Shown piece by piece: positions 10,511-22,100 of a stretch of DNA of 64,000 nt. The stretch's first letter is position 1. Each line of letters opens with the position of its first letter. The notes under the pieces were generated by a model that saw nothing but the letters and a program-made list of their open reading frames with translations, was not told the origin of the DNA and searched no databases. Location of the stretch: assembly GCA_949361645.1 (NCBI GenBank), contig OX442416.1, positions 17,798,993 through 17,862,992 on the forward strand, in the 5' to 3' direction. Both the position numbers and the translations under genes were made by a program. This DNA is from Spongilla lacustris. Lineage: Eukaryota; Porifera; Demospongiae; Spongillida; Spongillidae.

Positions 10511-12552
10511 AGGCCCGTAGCCAGGGGGGTGCAAACGGGTGCATTGAATTGCACCCCCCCACTGGACGCAAGGTCCGCTTGGCAGGCTATGAATATTATT
10601 CACTTTTAAGTTTATTGTGCACATATTAATAAGAACTGCCATGTGCACGAGTGCATATATGTAAGAGCACTGGTACGGGATCAAGTCAGGGCTGTAGCAG
10701 CCGGTCAGGCATTAGGGCTATGGCTCGACCCTTTTTGCCCAAGGTCCACCTCGAAAAAGGATATATACTGATAAAATTGTGTGCATATACCCAGTATGGA
10801 TAATTATACATCACATAGAATCGAAGTCAGTTCTCATGTACGCTCCCCCAACCATATGACGTCGACCACAATGTTTGGTGCGAAGGAAATAACTCATTGG
10901 CCACAATGGTTTCAAAAGAGGTCTTGAATCCACTAGCTAAAGATGAAGGTCGTGATATGTATCTACGCATGTAGTTTTCTGTTCCATCTGTGTAAAAGCT
11001 GACTGCAGCTGGTGACGAAGCATCTAACCGAAAGAGAATTTGATGACTGTGGCACGCGTACGGTGTCTGAAGTTTATGGCAAGGCAAGGCCTGGCAACAG
11101 CTGTAGGCCTGTAGGGTGGTCCGGAGAGGGAAAATAATAAGGGCATGGAACTAACTAGTAACAGAGCCGAATAGTTTTTATTCTGGTGGGTATGGGAGGG
11201 TCTGGGAACTAGGAGCGCTATATAGCTGTAAGCTCCTCCATCACATCAGCTTTGCAACTTTTGCCAGGTCTTGCAATTTTGTACTGAATTGCAAAATAGA
11301 TTTATGACACTTCAATCCTACGGCATTGCATGGCCAGATTTCAGTACTACTTTGTAATAATGAAAACGTGGTACCAGCCTTCCTTTACCAAGTAGTAAAT
11401 AGTACTATGTAATAACCACATTTGCTTTCATGCATATCTGCATGCAGGGTGAGCTGCCGTATGCATGCTATGCACGTGATTGCGATTGTGCATTGCCCCA
11501 GCAGCTTTGCATACAGCTTTTGAAATTTTTGTAATTTTGCATACAGTCAATTGCAAAAATATATATATATTTGCGCCACTTCAATTCTTATGGCATTGGC
11601 CAAATTTACTACATGAACCAAATAATGAAAATGTTGTACCAGCCTTTCTTTGTAGTAGTAAATAGGACTATTCTGGCAGTACAACTGAGAGGATTAAGAC
11701 TTTACCACTGATATTTGCTTTCATACAGTATAATGTACATCAGATTCTTTAGTGTGAGCTGCCTTGAATTGTGCATTGCCCCAGCACCTTTGCAACTTAA
11801 GCAATTTTTATTAAAGTCTTGCAATTTTGTACTCAATTGCATAAAATTTGTCACACTTCAATCCTATACGGCATTGCATGGCCAGATTTTATGACCCAAA
11901 TAATGAAAATGTGGGCCCAGCCTTCCTTTACCAAGTAGTAAATAGGAATACATGTAGTAGAGGAAGACTATACTCTAGTAACCGCATTTGCTTTCATGTA
12001 CATCTGCATATATGGTTAACTGCCGTATGCATGTGCATGCTATGCACGTGCATGCATTGTGCATTGCCCCAGCAGCTTTGCATGCAGATTTTGCAATTTT
12101 GTATTCAGTCAATTGCAAAAAACAATCGCGACACTTATTCTATACCGCATATGGCTAGATTTACTACATTGTATCACTATGAACCAAACAATGAAAATGT
12201 GGTACCAGCCTTCCTTTGTGGTATAGTAAATGGGACTGTGTAGTAGAGGAAGACTTTAACCATATTTACTTTTAATATTTCATACATCTGTAGCGTGCGC
12301 TGCCTTGAATTGTGCATTGCCCTGGGCAACTATTGCAAATTTTTATGTCTTACATGCAATTTTGTATTCAAATGCAAAGGAATTCGCGACGCTTCATTCT
12401 TACGGCATTGGCCAGATTTACTTAATACTTAGAACCACACACATACATGCAGTTCTTGCATTGCTACATGTATTATCCTGGCTACACCACTGGTTGAGTC
12501 CACTTATAACATGCTTTGCACCCCCCCAACACACAACCTGGCTACGGGCCTG
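10511..12552. mobile_element. About 2-kb TIR element
   Basis: The left end AGGCCCGTAGCCAGG and right end CCTGGCTACGGGCCT are exact inverted repeats, each next to a C/G-rich GGGGGGTGCAAA-type tract. Interior open frames are short and unconvincing, and much of the interior is a tandem repeat (11250-12430). No unambiguous target duplication. A non-autonomous DNA transposon is the likely identity. Confidence 0.65.
11250..12430. repeat. Tandem repeat, unit about 277 bp
   Basis: Four to five diverged units, anchored by the shared stretch TACCAGCCTTCCTTT at about 11372, 11637, 11915 and 12202 (spacings 265-287). Each unit also contains GTGCATTGCCCCAGCA and TTGCAATTTTG. It sits inside the TIR element. 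Confidence 0.75.
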
Positions 12553-12554
12553 CT

Positions 12555-13190
12555 GTGGCAGTAAACTGAAGTATACGTAGCCAGATCTGACGTAGGCGTA
12601 GCATGCATAAATACAACTTTAGCCTTGATTTTTTTTTTTGCATGCTGTGTGTGGTTCAACATTCTAATTAGCGGTGGAAGAGAGGAGGTCAAGAGACAGT
12701 GCCTGCATGGGATGAATTGTTCCTGAGGCAAAGAACAAATGGTAGCTTAGTGACAGGGGTAGAGGTGCAAGTGGGTGGAGCCAATCTGTACAAGAGAAGA
12801 GTCATTACAAGTTGTAGCCATGACAATGAAGCTGCTCCCATGATAGTCTGGCTGTTAGTATCTAGACCATGTTCATATAGGTTGGTTCACCACCTGGCTG
12901 GATGGAAAATGTGATGAGGTGTGCTGAGTTGTGTCAGCGGTGTGCTGCATGGAGTGCGGCCGCATAGTTTGACCTTTGAGACCACTACATTATATTAGAT
13001 GACAGCATCATAACCATGAAAACAACACATGTACAATCATGCCTCTACACGCCCCACACATGTAACATGGAGTCCCCATGAGGCATGCAGAATACAGTAG
13101 AAACCTCTACAGCTTAAACACTATGTACAAGTAAAATAAATACAACACATAGACTTATGCAAATAAAATAATCAAATTGAGCAAGAAAAT
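12555..13190. other. Intergenic, nothing recognised
   Basis: No domain, splice-supported frame or repeat that I can support. Confidence 0.4.
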
Positions 13191-13196
13191 AAGTGA

Positions 13197-14130
13197 ACAA
13201 GGGATGGAAGGAGGGGAGGGAGGGAGGGAGGGAGGGAGGGAGGGAGGGAGGGAGGGAGGGAGGGAGGGAGGGAGGGAGGGAGGGAGGGAGGGAGGGAGGG
13301 AGGGAGGGAGGGAGGGAGGGAGGGAGGGAGGGAGGGAGGGAGGGAGGGAGGGAGGGAGGGAGGGAGGGAGGGAGGGAGGGAGGGAGGGAGGGAGGGAGGG
13401 AGGGAGGGAGGGAGGGAGGGAGGGAGGGAGGGAGGGAGGGAGGGAGGGAGGGAGGGAGGGAGGGAGGGAGGGAGGGAGGGAGGGAGGGAGGGAGGGAGGG
13501 AGGGAGGGAGGGAGGGAGGGAGGGAGGGAGGGAGGGAGGGAGGGAGGGAGGGAGGGAGGGAGGGAGGGAGGGAGGGAGGGAGGGAGGGAGGGAGGGAGGG
13601 AGGGAGGGAGGGAGGGAGGGAGGGAGGGAGGGAGGGAGGGAGGGAGGGAGGGAGGGAGGGAGGGAGGGAGGGAGGGAGGGAGGGAGGGAGGGAGGGAGGG
13701 AGGGAGGGAGGGAGGGAGGGAGGGAGGGAGGGAGGGAGGGAGGGAGGAGGGAGGGAGGAGGAGGGAGGGAGGGAGGGAGGGGGAGAGAGGAAGGGAGGGA
13801 GGGGATGAAGGGAGGGAGGGGGAGGGAGGGAGGGGGGAGGGAGGGAGGGGGAGGGAGGAAGAAAGGGAGGGAGGGAGGGTGGGGGAGGGAGGGGAGGAAA
13901 GGAGGGAGGGGGAGGGAGGAAGGGGGAGGAAGGGAGGGAGGGGGAGGGAGGGAGGGGGGGAGGAAGGCGGAGAGAGAGGAAGGGAGGAGGAGAGGGAGGG
14001 AGAGGGAGGAAGGAAAGAAGGGAAGGAGAGGGAGGAAGGGAGGGAGGGAGGAAAGAAGGGAAGGGAGAGTGAGGAAGGGAAGGTGGAGGGAGAGCGAGGA
14101 AGGCGGAGGGAGAGGGAGCAAGAGGGTGTG
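13197..14130. repeat. GGGA microsatellite, pure then degenerate
   Basis: 13214-13745 is an essentially uninterrupted GGGA array of about 130 units; 13746-14130 is a purine-rich degenerate continuation. It gives 300-residue open frames in several frames on both strands (SLPP and EGGR repeats), which are artefacts. The G-rich strand could form G-quadruplexes or triplex DNA. Confidence 0.95.
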
Positions 14131-14199
14131 ATTGTAGGCCAAAACACAAGGACATGTGGCTTTTGGGATGTACACATTCAACAAATACATCATCACAAG

Positions 14200-15300
14200 C
14201 TCTAGTCACATGACTTGCTCCACTCACTTGTATTGTGTAGATAGGCTATAGCCGTGTCTCATTGCAGGAAAAGGTCAAAATAAACCTGTAGAGCTTGCCA
14301 AACACATCTTGAATTAGCAGGTATGCCTGACTCCCCAACATGAAGAGGGTGAAAACTGAGGTGGGCGTGGCAGGGGAAAAACATTATCGCCAAAGGGGCG
14401 GGGCTTACTATGCTGAACTGTATATTATAGTGCCCTGGGGATGAAAGGATTAGCACCTTCCTCCTCCCATTAACACTTTTTATCCTCCCAAGTCCCAACC
14501 TCCTTTTCAAGCCTTCGTTTCGTAGAAATTAGCGGGAAGCAGTAGTTCCACAGAGAAAGTAGGCTAGCACAACTGTAGATTGTCTCTAGATTGCCTCGAG
14601 ACATTTTTTTCAACTAATATTGTCCGCATAAAAGGCCCGGTATACCCTACTCACTGTACTGCACTTCATCTTGACATGAAGAAATTTCCATCCGCTTCTA
14701 TTGCAGCATGAGCGCACGTGATACCGCTTTATTCATGATTAGCTAGTCCAGAGGAAAGGGTTTTGTTCTCGCTGCAGAAAATAAGTCTGCACATAAGCTA
14801 GGCATGTTTAAAACGGGCAATGATCTATCTTTACAACAAGGTGCATTTCACACCCTTTTCTCAGGCATTTTCTCGAGAAAAACGGCTTGCAATTGCCGTT
14901 CGAGTGCTTCAGGAATGCCAAAACAAAAACAAAGAAACCGTGAGATGCGCGACATTAGTGGGCTAATAAAAAACATCCCTCAATAGTGCCATAGATATTG
15001 TAGTGCCGAAATGAATATAGAACAGTTAAAAATATATATTGGTATTTTATGGTAAACGCATCTTCACAAAATAGGGATTAGAACATTGACCACATTTTAA
15101 TGAGACCCGGATAAGAATTGTACCGTAATATACATACGTTTTCTAATTAACAACCTAATGTCCATCTCGAAACAGCCGTGATGCACGGTTAGGGGTTAAT
15201 AACTGGTCAATTCGCATGCTGTTGACCACACCCAATGTCAAATCCCCCATACGCGTGATGGTATTCACAATGGTCAAATCCCCACTAATCTCCTATATGT
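14200..15300. other. Intergenic, nothing recognised
   Basis: Mixed-composition spacer upstream of the large gene. Short frames such as 14804-14986 have no recognisable domain. Confidence 0.4.
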
Positions 15301-15304
15301 CCCG

Positions 15305-15306
<2 letters not shown>

Positions 15307-15337
<31 letters not shown>
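15307..15337. repeat. Poly-T/poly-G homopolymer block
   Basis: Ten T followed by 21 G, preceded by TATATGTCCCGGA. It shares this flank, in inverse orientation, with the sequence right of the assembly gap at 9734. Confidence 0.85.
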
Positions 15338-15460
15338 CGGTGCACTTACCATTGATAGTTGTATTAGGCGAGCACATGGCAGATGGAAGAAACTATTTCC
15401 AATATAATAATCGCCGAATTGTATATCTGACCATATTGTAACGCAATGCCATGTGGGTCT

Positions 15461-15502
15461 AGTTGGGCGTAGCCCGACGAGAAGGTCGGGCTACGCCCAA
15501 CT
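15461..15502. repeat. Perfect 18-bp hairpin
   Basis: AGTTGGGCGTAGCCCGAC and its exact reverse complement are separated by the 6-base loop GAGAAG. About 620 bases upstream of the large gene. Probably the core of a small foldback element. Confidence 0.8.
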
Positions 15503-15660
15503 TGTATGGGTTGGGAAAATAATCTTCATCCACTTGCTGCTTCTGACAGTATCATTTTAGCGCCAAAAGATCCAACCATTAACATACAACCGATGATACA
15601 GATACCAAAGCAGGGTTTTGGGCGCGCACGTGATGTTTATATGTTTATACGCCCCTGTCT

Positions 15661-15745
15661 TATGACGTTTTAAGTTTATACGATGACGTTTTAAGTTTAT
15701 ACGATGACGCTTTCTGTTTATACGATGACGTTTATTTGTTCATAC
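15661..15745. repeat. Four 21-bp repeats with TGACG cores
   Basis: Units of 21, 21, 21 and 22 bases carry GATGACGTTTTAAGTTTATA or close variants. TGACGT resembles the CRE/ATF half site. A partial fifth unit is at 15630-15650. They lie about 380-460 bases upstream of copy A's ATG and could be a transcription-factor array, but they may be a plain minisatellite. Confidence 0.55.
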
Positions 15746-15824
15746 GCCCACAATGGATAAGGATCTTATATACGATCGATAGGGTCGGCTAATATCACTA
15801 ACATGTAACAGTTTCTTTTACTTT

Positions 15825-16123
15825 TACTTCCAGAAGCATCATATCATTTTTCCAGATACTACGTGAGGTACGATTTACAATCACAATTATCGCCATATAT
15901 GGGTACAATTATCACCCAATAATTCCATGTTTGGTGAAAATTGATTGTGAATCTCTTTTCAGCCCTGGCACGCCTCCTGTCAGACACGAATAACGCTCAG
16001 TATGGCTCAAATCGTATTTGGTAGTTACTACAGCCTAACTACCAATATATAGCTTCGAGGCTATTTGATCACAGTAGGCACTCTACCTGCCGATTCTGAG
16101 CTATCCAGGCCGCGACGATCGAC
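15825..16123 (+). promoter_or_regulatory. Putative promoter/5' UTR of copy A
   Basis: This stretch is conserved at 26675-26930 in the third, relic locus, including CTGTCAGACACGAATAAC and CTCAAATCGTATTT, although no coding frame spans it. A TATATAG box at 16046-16052, about 75 bases before the ATG, is also present in the relic (26902-26908). Copy B lacks this region: its homology begins only about 25 bases before its ATG. Confidence 0.45.
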
Positions 16124-19100
16124 ATGGCTGCATGCGTGGTAAGTGCTCAAGACGACGAAGTTGACGATAACTGTGAACAAAGTACCCACGAAAGCAAAAT
16201 CGCCGCCCACCTATCCGTCTCGGAGCAGAATCGGAAGCAGCTGAACAAGGCGCTGAATGCAGCAGCGTCTCTAGCAGAGAAGGAGGAAGTGTTTCGCGTG
16301 TATCTTGACAGCATTTTCGACGAGAACAGCATGTGTAAATTCATGCACAGTTCTGAAGGGGAGCGTCAGAAGTGGGGAGCTTCTCGTAAACAGGATTCTG
16401 TGGTACTGTCTGCTTTAGCGAACAAGCATGGATGCATGCACATCGTGGTGGAGCACTTTCAGACACAGTTAGACAAGATGCAGCCAGGCTCAGGGCTCCG
16501 AATGCAACCACTGGATGAAATCATGTGTGCCAATAGCACTCCAACGATCAAGAATGGTGTCGCTGTGTGTGAGAAGAGAGGGACAATGGTCTGTTCAGGG
16601 TGCCGCCTGGTGAAATATTGCTCTAAGGAATGTCAGATGAAGCATTGGCCAGCACATAAGTTTGATTGCAAGTCTAGGTATGCTAAGATGGCTTGGCTGG
16701 AGTGCAGTGAGTACGATACGACTGCAGAAGATGCCAATGCGGAACAAATGCCCCAGATTGTGTATAGAAGATTCAATTCAAAGGCGATCCAGTTTCCATC
16801 AAGTGCCGCGAGCCTCCCAATGCCATGCAGTGCATGCTTGGCTGAGAGTGGGGACCTGAGTGACATAGTGCATACGATCCTGAGTGTTCCGGATGGATAT
16901 GAGGGCGAGGTCACCCTGCATCTCAACCATGCATCACCTAATGTAGCATTCTGCAATCTGTTGTCACTGCTAGCCATGGGCACCCTTGGAGAGTTGAGTT
17001 GCGACATGCTGATACAATTGTGGTATTCAGTCGCAATGACTGAACAACAAATACAAAAAATCTCTGAAATGTGCACAAAGCTTCTTAAGGACTCTGAGGA
17101 AAAGGTGATGAAAGGTCCGTACTGTGCATCTTTGCCCAAACTGCCACAGGTCACGTTAACAATTGACCTCGAGTCAAAGCATTGGTTCAAGATGGTCACT
17201 GAGAATCTTACTTTGCAATCACCACGGCACATCGAAGCGTGCATGGAAGATCGGCGTAAGCACTTGCTCAGCCCTCAAGGGAAACGATATGCTGTTGACA
17301 TGCTCACTGCACTGTCCTCTCACCAGAGAGTCTCATGGGACATCTTTGCACAGCTGGGCATGCTCCTCCCTCTAGGAGCACTCAATGCACACCACAATGT
17401 GCAGAACCCATTCCTGTTCGATGTTAATCATTGCTGGAGACCAGAAGGTCAGCTTGATCCTCTACAGTGCTGGTCGAGGGCGGAGATAATTGCAGCAGGG
17501 GAGGAGTGTCGGGTTCCCAGCAATGATATTTACGGTGCATTGTTCTTCCTTATTCGGCGCAAGCTCTCTGAGTGCATTCGGAAGCTAAGCAAGCAGAGGT
17601 TTCATGTTATTGTCACCTGCTGTGAGCCAAATGCCCTCGTGCATCGACTCCAACAATCCAAGACAGCAATGCACTATATCTCAGGGGTGGATGCTACACA
17701 GCTGCAGTTTAAACATTCCGGTGATCAGGAACTCTCATCCCTCAGTGCTGGGGCTCTGAAGGAGACCATTCAGGGTGCAGGCCTACCATCAGAAGGATGC
17801 CTGGTAGAGAGTGATCTCGTGGCTTGTGCTGCCCCATCCAATCCAGGTAAGAATGTTTCTGCAGCTGACACAACATCACCACCCACACAACAACAACCCA
17901 ATGAGGCAAGCGACGAGTGGAGAAGGTTCATAGAGACTCGAGCAAGCCTTGATCCTCCCGATATCCTTGCAGTCTGCTATCTCGCCCAGCTTGGTGAGAT
18001 GAAGTGGAAGGAGAAAGGTGTGGAGATGTTGATTCCTGAATGCCTCGCCCTTTATGGCTGGGATCAACTGTGTTGGTTTAGATCTGAGAATGCACTGAGT
18101 GCCTTATCACATCTGCAGCAAGCAAAAGACATGAAGAATGCTAACGGGCTCCTTTTCTGGGGTTTGGCTATGGACAGTGCATACAGAAATGCCACTGACG
18201 CTTGCTCGGAAGCGTGGACCTGCTACTATGAGTCTGCATGCCTCGGAAATCATGCTGCCATGTTTAATGTAGCACATGTCTTGGCAACTCGTGGAGATCA
18301 CAAACAGGCAGTTGGGTGGTGGAAAAAGGCAGGGTCGCATGGGCCTTCATTGTTTGAGCTGTATAGCTGTTACCTTAATGGGCATGGCTGCGCACAAGAT
18401 GTTCTGAAAGCAAGAAAGTACTTGCTGCAGGCTGCTGATCAAGGCTATGGCCCTGCATGTACTACCTTGAGTGAGTGGTATTGTACTGGCTGGGAGAATG
18501 TGCTCCGTAAAAACGCAGAGAAACAAGCACATTGGCACAAGCAGGCGACCATCTCATCAGAGGAGAATCCTCTGCATATCTGTACGCACCACTTGCGGAA
18601 CTTACTTGGGACAACAAATGCCACTCCAGCCTGGTGGGAGTCTCTAAGAGTAATGTTGGAATTAATGGAACGAAATAGTGGAGGAACCAAGTCTGAGGGT
18701 GCAGTCAGTACTAACGCAGATAACACGTTTGACGCATTGAAGTTCGCTTTAGTGGGAGCAGAGAAATTCATGATGGAAATTAGTCTAACACCATCTAATG
18801 CAGGATGCAGATGTGATTTTGGTTCAACTCCACCACATCATTCATTTCTTTTGAGAGCAGAGAGATTGGGCCTAACATCAGATGAACGGCTGCAGCTTCA
18901 GGGCATTGTGCAGGAAATCACAGATGTTCTGGCCAGCAGCAGAGTAATTGCCTCGGTGGAAGTATGTGGTTCTTATGGGAAAGGCACTGCTGTAAGTGGT
19001 TGTGCTGACCTCGACATGGTGGCGGTCACTGTGAAATGCTTTGAGAGTGATATGTACCTGTCCTTGCAGCACCATGCAGCCACTTTACTCAAAGACAACC

Positions 19101-22100
19101 TCAAGGTGGAATTAAAATATAAGCCACTGGCAGTAACCTTCACTTACAAGGGTGTGAAGATTGATGTGGTACTAGCTAGCCCCAACATTGAGCCCATTTC
19201 ACAGTGTTACCTTCCACCACGGCCACGCTACTTTCGTAGGCCCTCGTTATCTGTTCAAGAGTGTGCTTTCCTTCGTACACAGCCCCCTCTATTTGGTGCT
19301 GTTGTGCGGCTATTGAAGAAGTGGCGAAAAAGTGCAGAGAACTGGCCTCATTGCGGCAAGCCACGTTCCTATTTATTGGAGCTCATTGCATTAGCAGCAG
19401 TTCAAAAATTGGATGCCTCGCAGATGACTGAAGAAACTGTCTGCAATGGCTTTGTCACTTCACTTGAGTTGCTACTGCAAGTAATCAGTGGTGATCTTAA
19501 GCTGTACTGGGTTGACAACTACCCTGAATATAGCATCGAGTTTGAGAACTATGATGGGCCAATCGTGATGGATCCCTTCGATCCCACAAACAACGTAGCT
19601 GGGCTGATTCAGATCCAGGATTGGCATCCCTTGAGCCACCTGGCTGAGCAGACCCTCATTTCAGTAAGAGATCGCAAACTCATGCAGAGAGTCATCCATA
19701 TTACACCAACTGCTGAGCCAAGTGTGTTTGCTATCTCTCCACGGTATAGGTTTTCGTGCTTCATTCTCAGGGCAGAGCAGTTTATGAGAGTTGGCAATCT
19801 GGAGGAAGCACTGGATGTCCTAGCAGCTGCATCCAAGATTGACAGCTCAAACATAAAACTGAACTACATGTGGCGTGAGTGCATGACACAGTTGTTTTCC
19901 GAGGCAAAGCAATCACCATTGACAGAAGAAGAGTTGCTCTCAAAATTGAAGGATGCTGTTGTGGACACAGAACGAGTATCGAGATTCGGGAAGGAAGTGA
20001 AGGAAATGTTTGCCCGACCAGCAAAAGCACCCAATTTTGTCTCCAAGGACATTGGTGCATGTGAGGAGATGGGCATACCATTCTCGACCTACATGCATTT
20101 GCGTGATGAGGCTGATGGCAACTCCTCAGAAGAGGAAGACAATCCACAGATGCTGAAGCTGTTTCCTGAACCCACTGAAGATGTGCTCTACACTCTACAG
20201 ATCACCAGTACTGTCTGGAAATCATCTTTCAATGATGGATCGTACCGTTCATGGTTGGTGTTGAGGCAACTCACTGACAAGATGGCTTCAAAAGAGCAGC
20301 GAGATATGTACACTAGGGCTAGCCTGCAGTCTGTGATGGCACATAATGCGCTTTGTGTGGGTAAAGATGTTATTGGCCTTGACCGTATGGCAGCTTCCAT
20401 CTTGGCAACAGCTCAAACTGTACTGGATCCTAAGTTACTTGCTCTTGCTCTCACTGCTGCTAAGCGAGTGAAGAGAGAAGTTTCTTCAGAGACACAGGTC
20501 TTACTTCACTGTGGCCTTAGTCTGCAAGATGCAGCCAGCATTGTCCTTGTGCATCTGCATCTGATGATGCAAGCATGGGCCAAGGCTAGAGAAGCTCTGA
20601 AGCCTCTTATGAAACCAGATGACTTCCAAAATCGAGCTGATATTTGTTATTTTATTGGGAGTAGCTTGCACTGGACACAAGATTTTGAAGCAGCTATGTT
20701 GTGGTACAAACGAGGGATCACAGCAGATCCCACCTTCCGTATGAACCTTTGGGCACTCGGGAGTGCAATGATTCATGCAAAGTCGACAGATGAAGCCGAC
20801 CCAGAGAAAAAGTCGCACATCATGAAGACTGCAGAGAAGCACTTGTGGCAGTACATCAAGCAAGGGGTGCCAGAAGACAAAAAACGTTGTGATGCAATGT
20901 ACGAGTTGGTCTTAGTGGCTATGTTGTCATTGAATTTTCAGGAGTGTCATCGCAGATTGGAGATGGCTATTGAGGCAGATATTAGGCGCACACAGATCTA
21001 CAACGAACCCAGCAATACTGGTGCTAAGAAGTGTCTGCTGGTGTATGGAACCAAAATAGAGCAGGTCGCAAAGGTGACTGGAAGTATGCAAGGAGCCGAT
21101 CCCGAGATGAATCTATTTTTTGACACTTTGCGAAAACTGCGTGAAAATCCACTCCTGATTACTGTTGATTATGCAACACAACTGAAGAATGTGTCAAGTG
21201 TAGGCTTGCATGCCATGAGGAATTACTACTCTCAGATATTAGCCACATCGTTTTGGAGTGGCGACCAATCAAAGTCCGAATTTGCTGCTAACATTCTAAA
21301 GAATCTGACAGAAGATAGTGATGGCAGTGTAAAGAGGGAAGATGATGTGAGCAAAGAGCAAGGGAAAAAGCCAAAGGCCATGCAGCAGATTGTGGTAGAC
21401 TGTGAAGGGGATGGTGATTTTCTTTCGTTGGGGGAAGCACTCAGGAGTGATCATGTTGCCACCGGCACAGTGATTATAATCAAAGGAGGCATGTACAAGG
21501 AAAAGATACGTCTTTGTGTTGAACACGAACACCTCACCATACAAGCAGAGAGCAGTAAAGAGAAGGTTATTATCCAGACGTATTATGGGATCCAAGTGGT
21601 GGCCAATAATGTGACCCTATCAGGGTTTTCAGTAGACCGTTTGAGTCCCAAAGGTCATGATGGTGTAAATGAACTAGATGTAGATGGTCACGCCATTCAT
21701 GTACGAGCTGGCACAGCTGTGGTGCTGGAAAACTGCAGTGCTACTAGCGCAACAGGTGCAGCGATCTGTCTAGGGGCCAGGGTGTACTCTGGTGAGATTG
21801 AAGTCACAATGGTGATGTGCAATGCAAGATCGAGTGTCGGCAATGCTATCATTTGCGCGGGTTCACACACCCAACTGCAGCTGAAACAGTGCGATGCCAG
21901 TCACTCCAGGAACGGGCTGGAGGTGCGAATGGGAGCCACAGCTTTTGTGCAAAGCTCACAATTTTCTTGCAACAAGAATTCTGGCCTCTTAGTATGGCAG
22001 CATGCAAGTGCAAAGACAGTTATTGGGCCAGATAATGTCATGCAGTCCAATCAAGGTTCAGGAGCCATGCTGGCAGCACGGGGCATCGTCTTTCATCATA

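Noticed and set aside
10178..10512. Two overlapping frames of about 80 codons
   Set aside because: No domain, no splice support, no repeat elsewhere; likely chance.
13114..14227. Open frames of 310-360 codons on both strands (SLPP and EGGR repeats)
   Set aside because: Pure product of the GGGA microsatellite, open in several frames at once, with no unique sequence.
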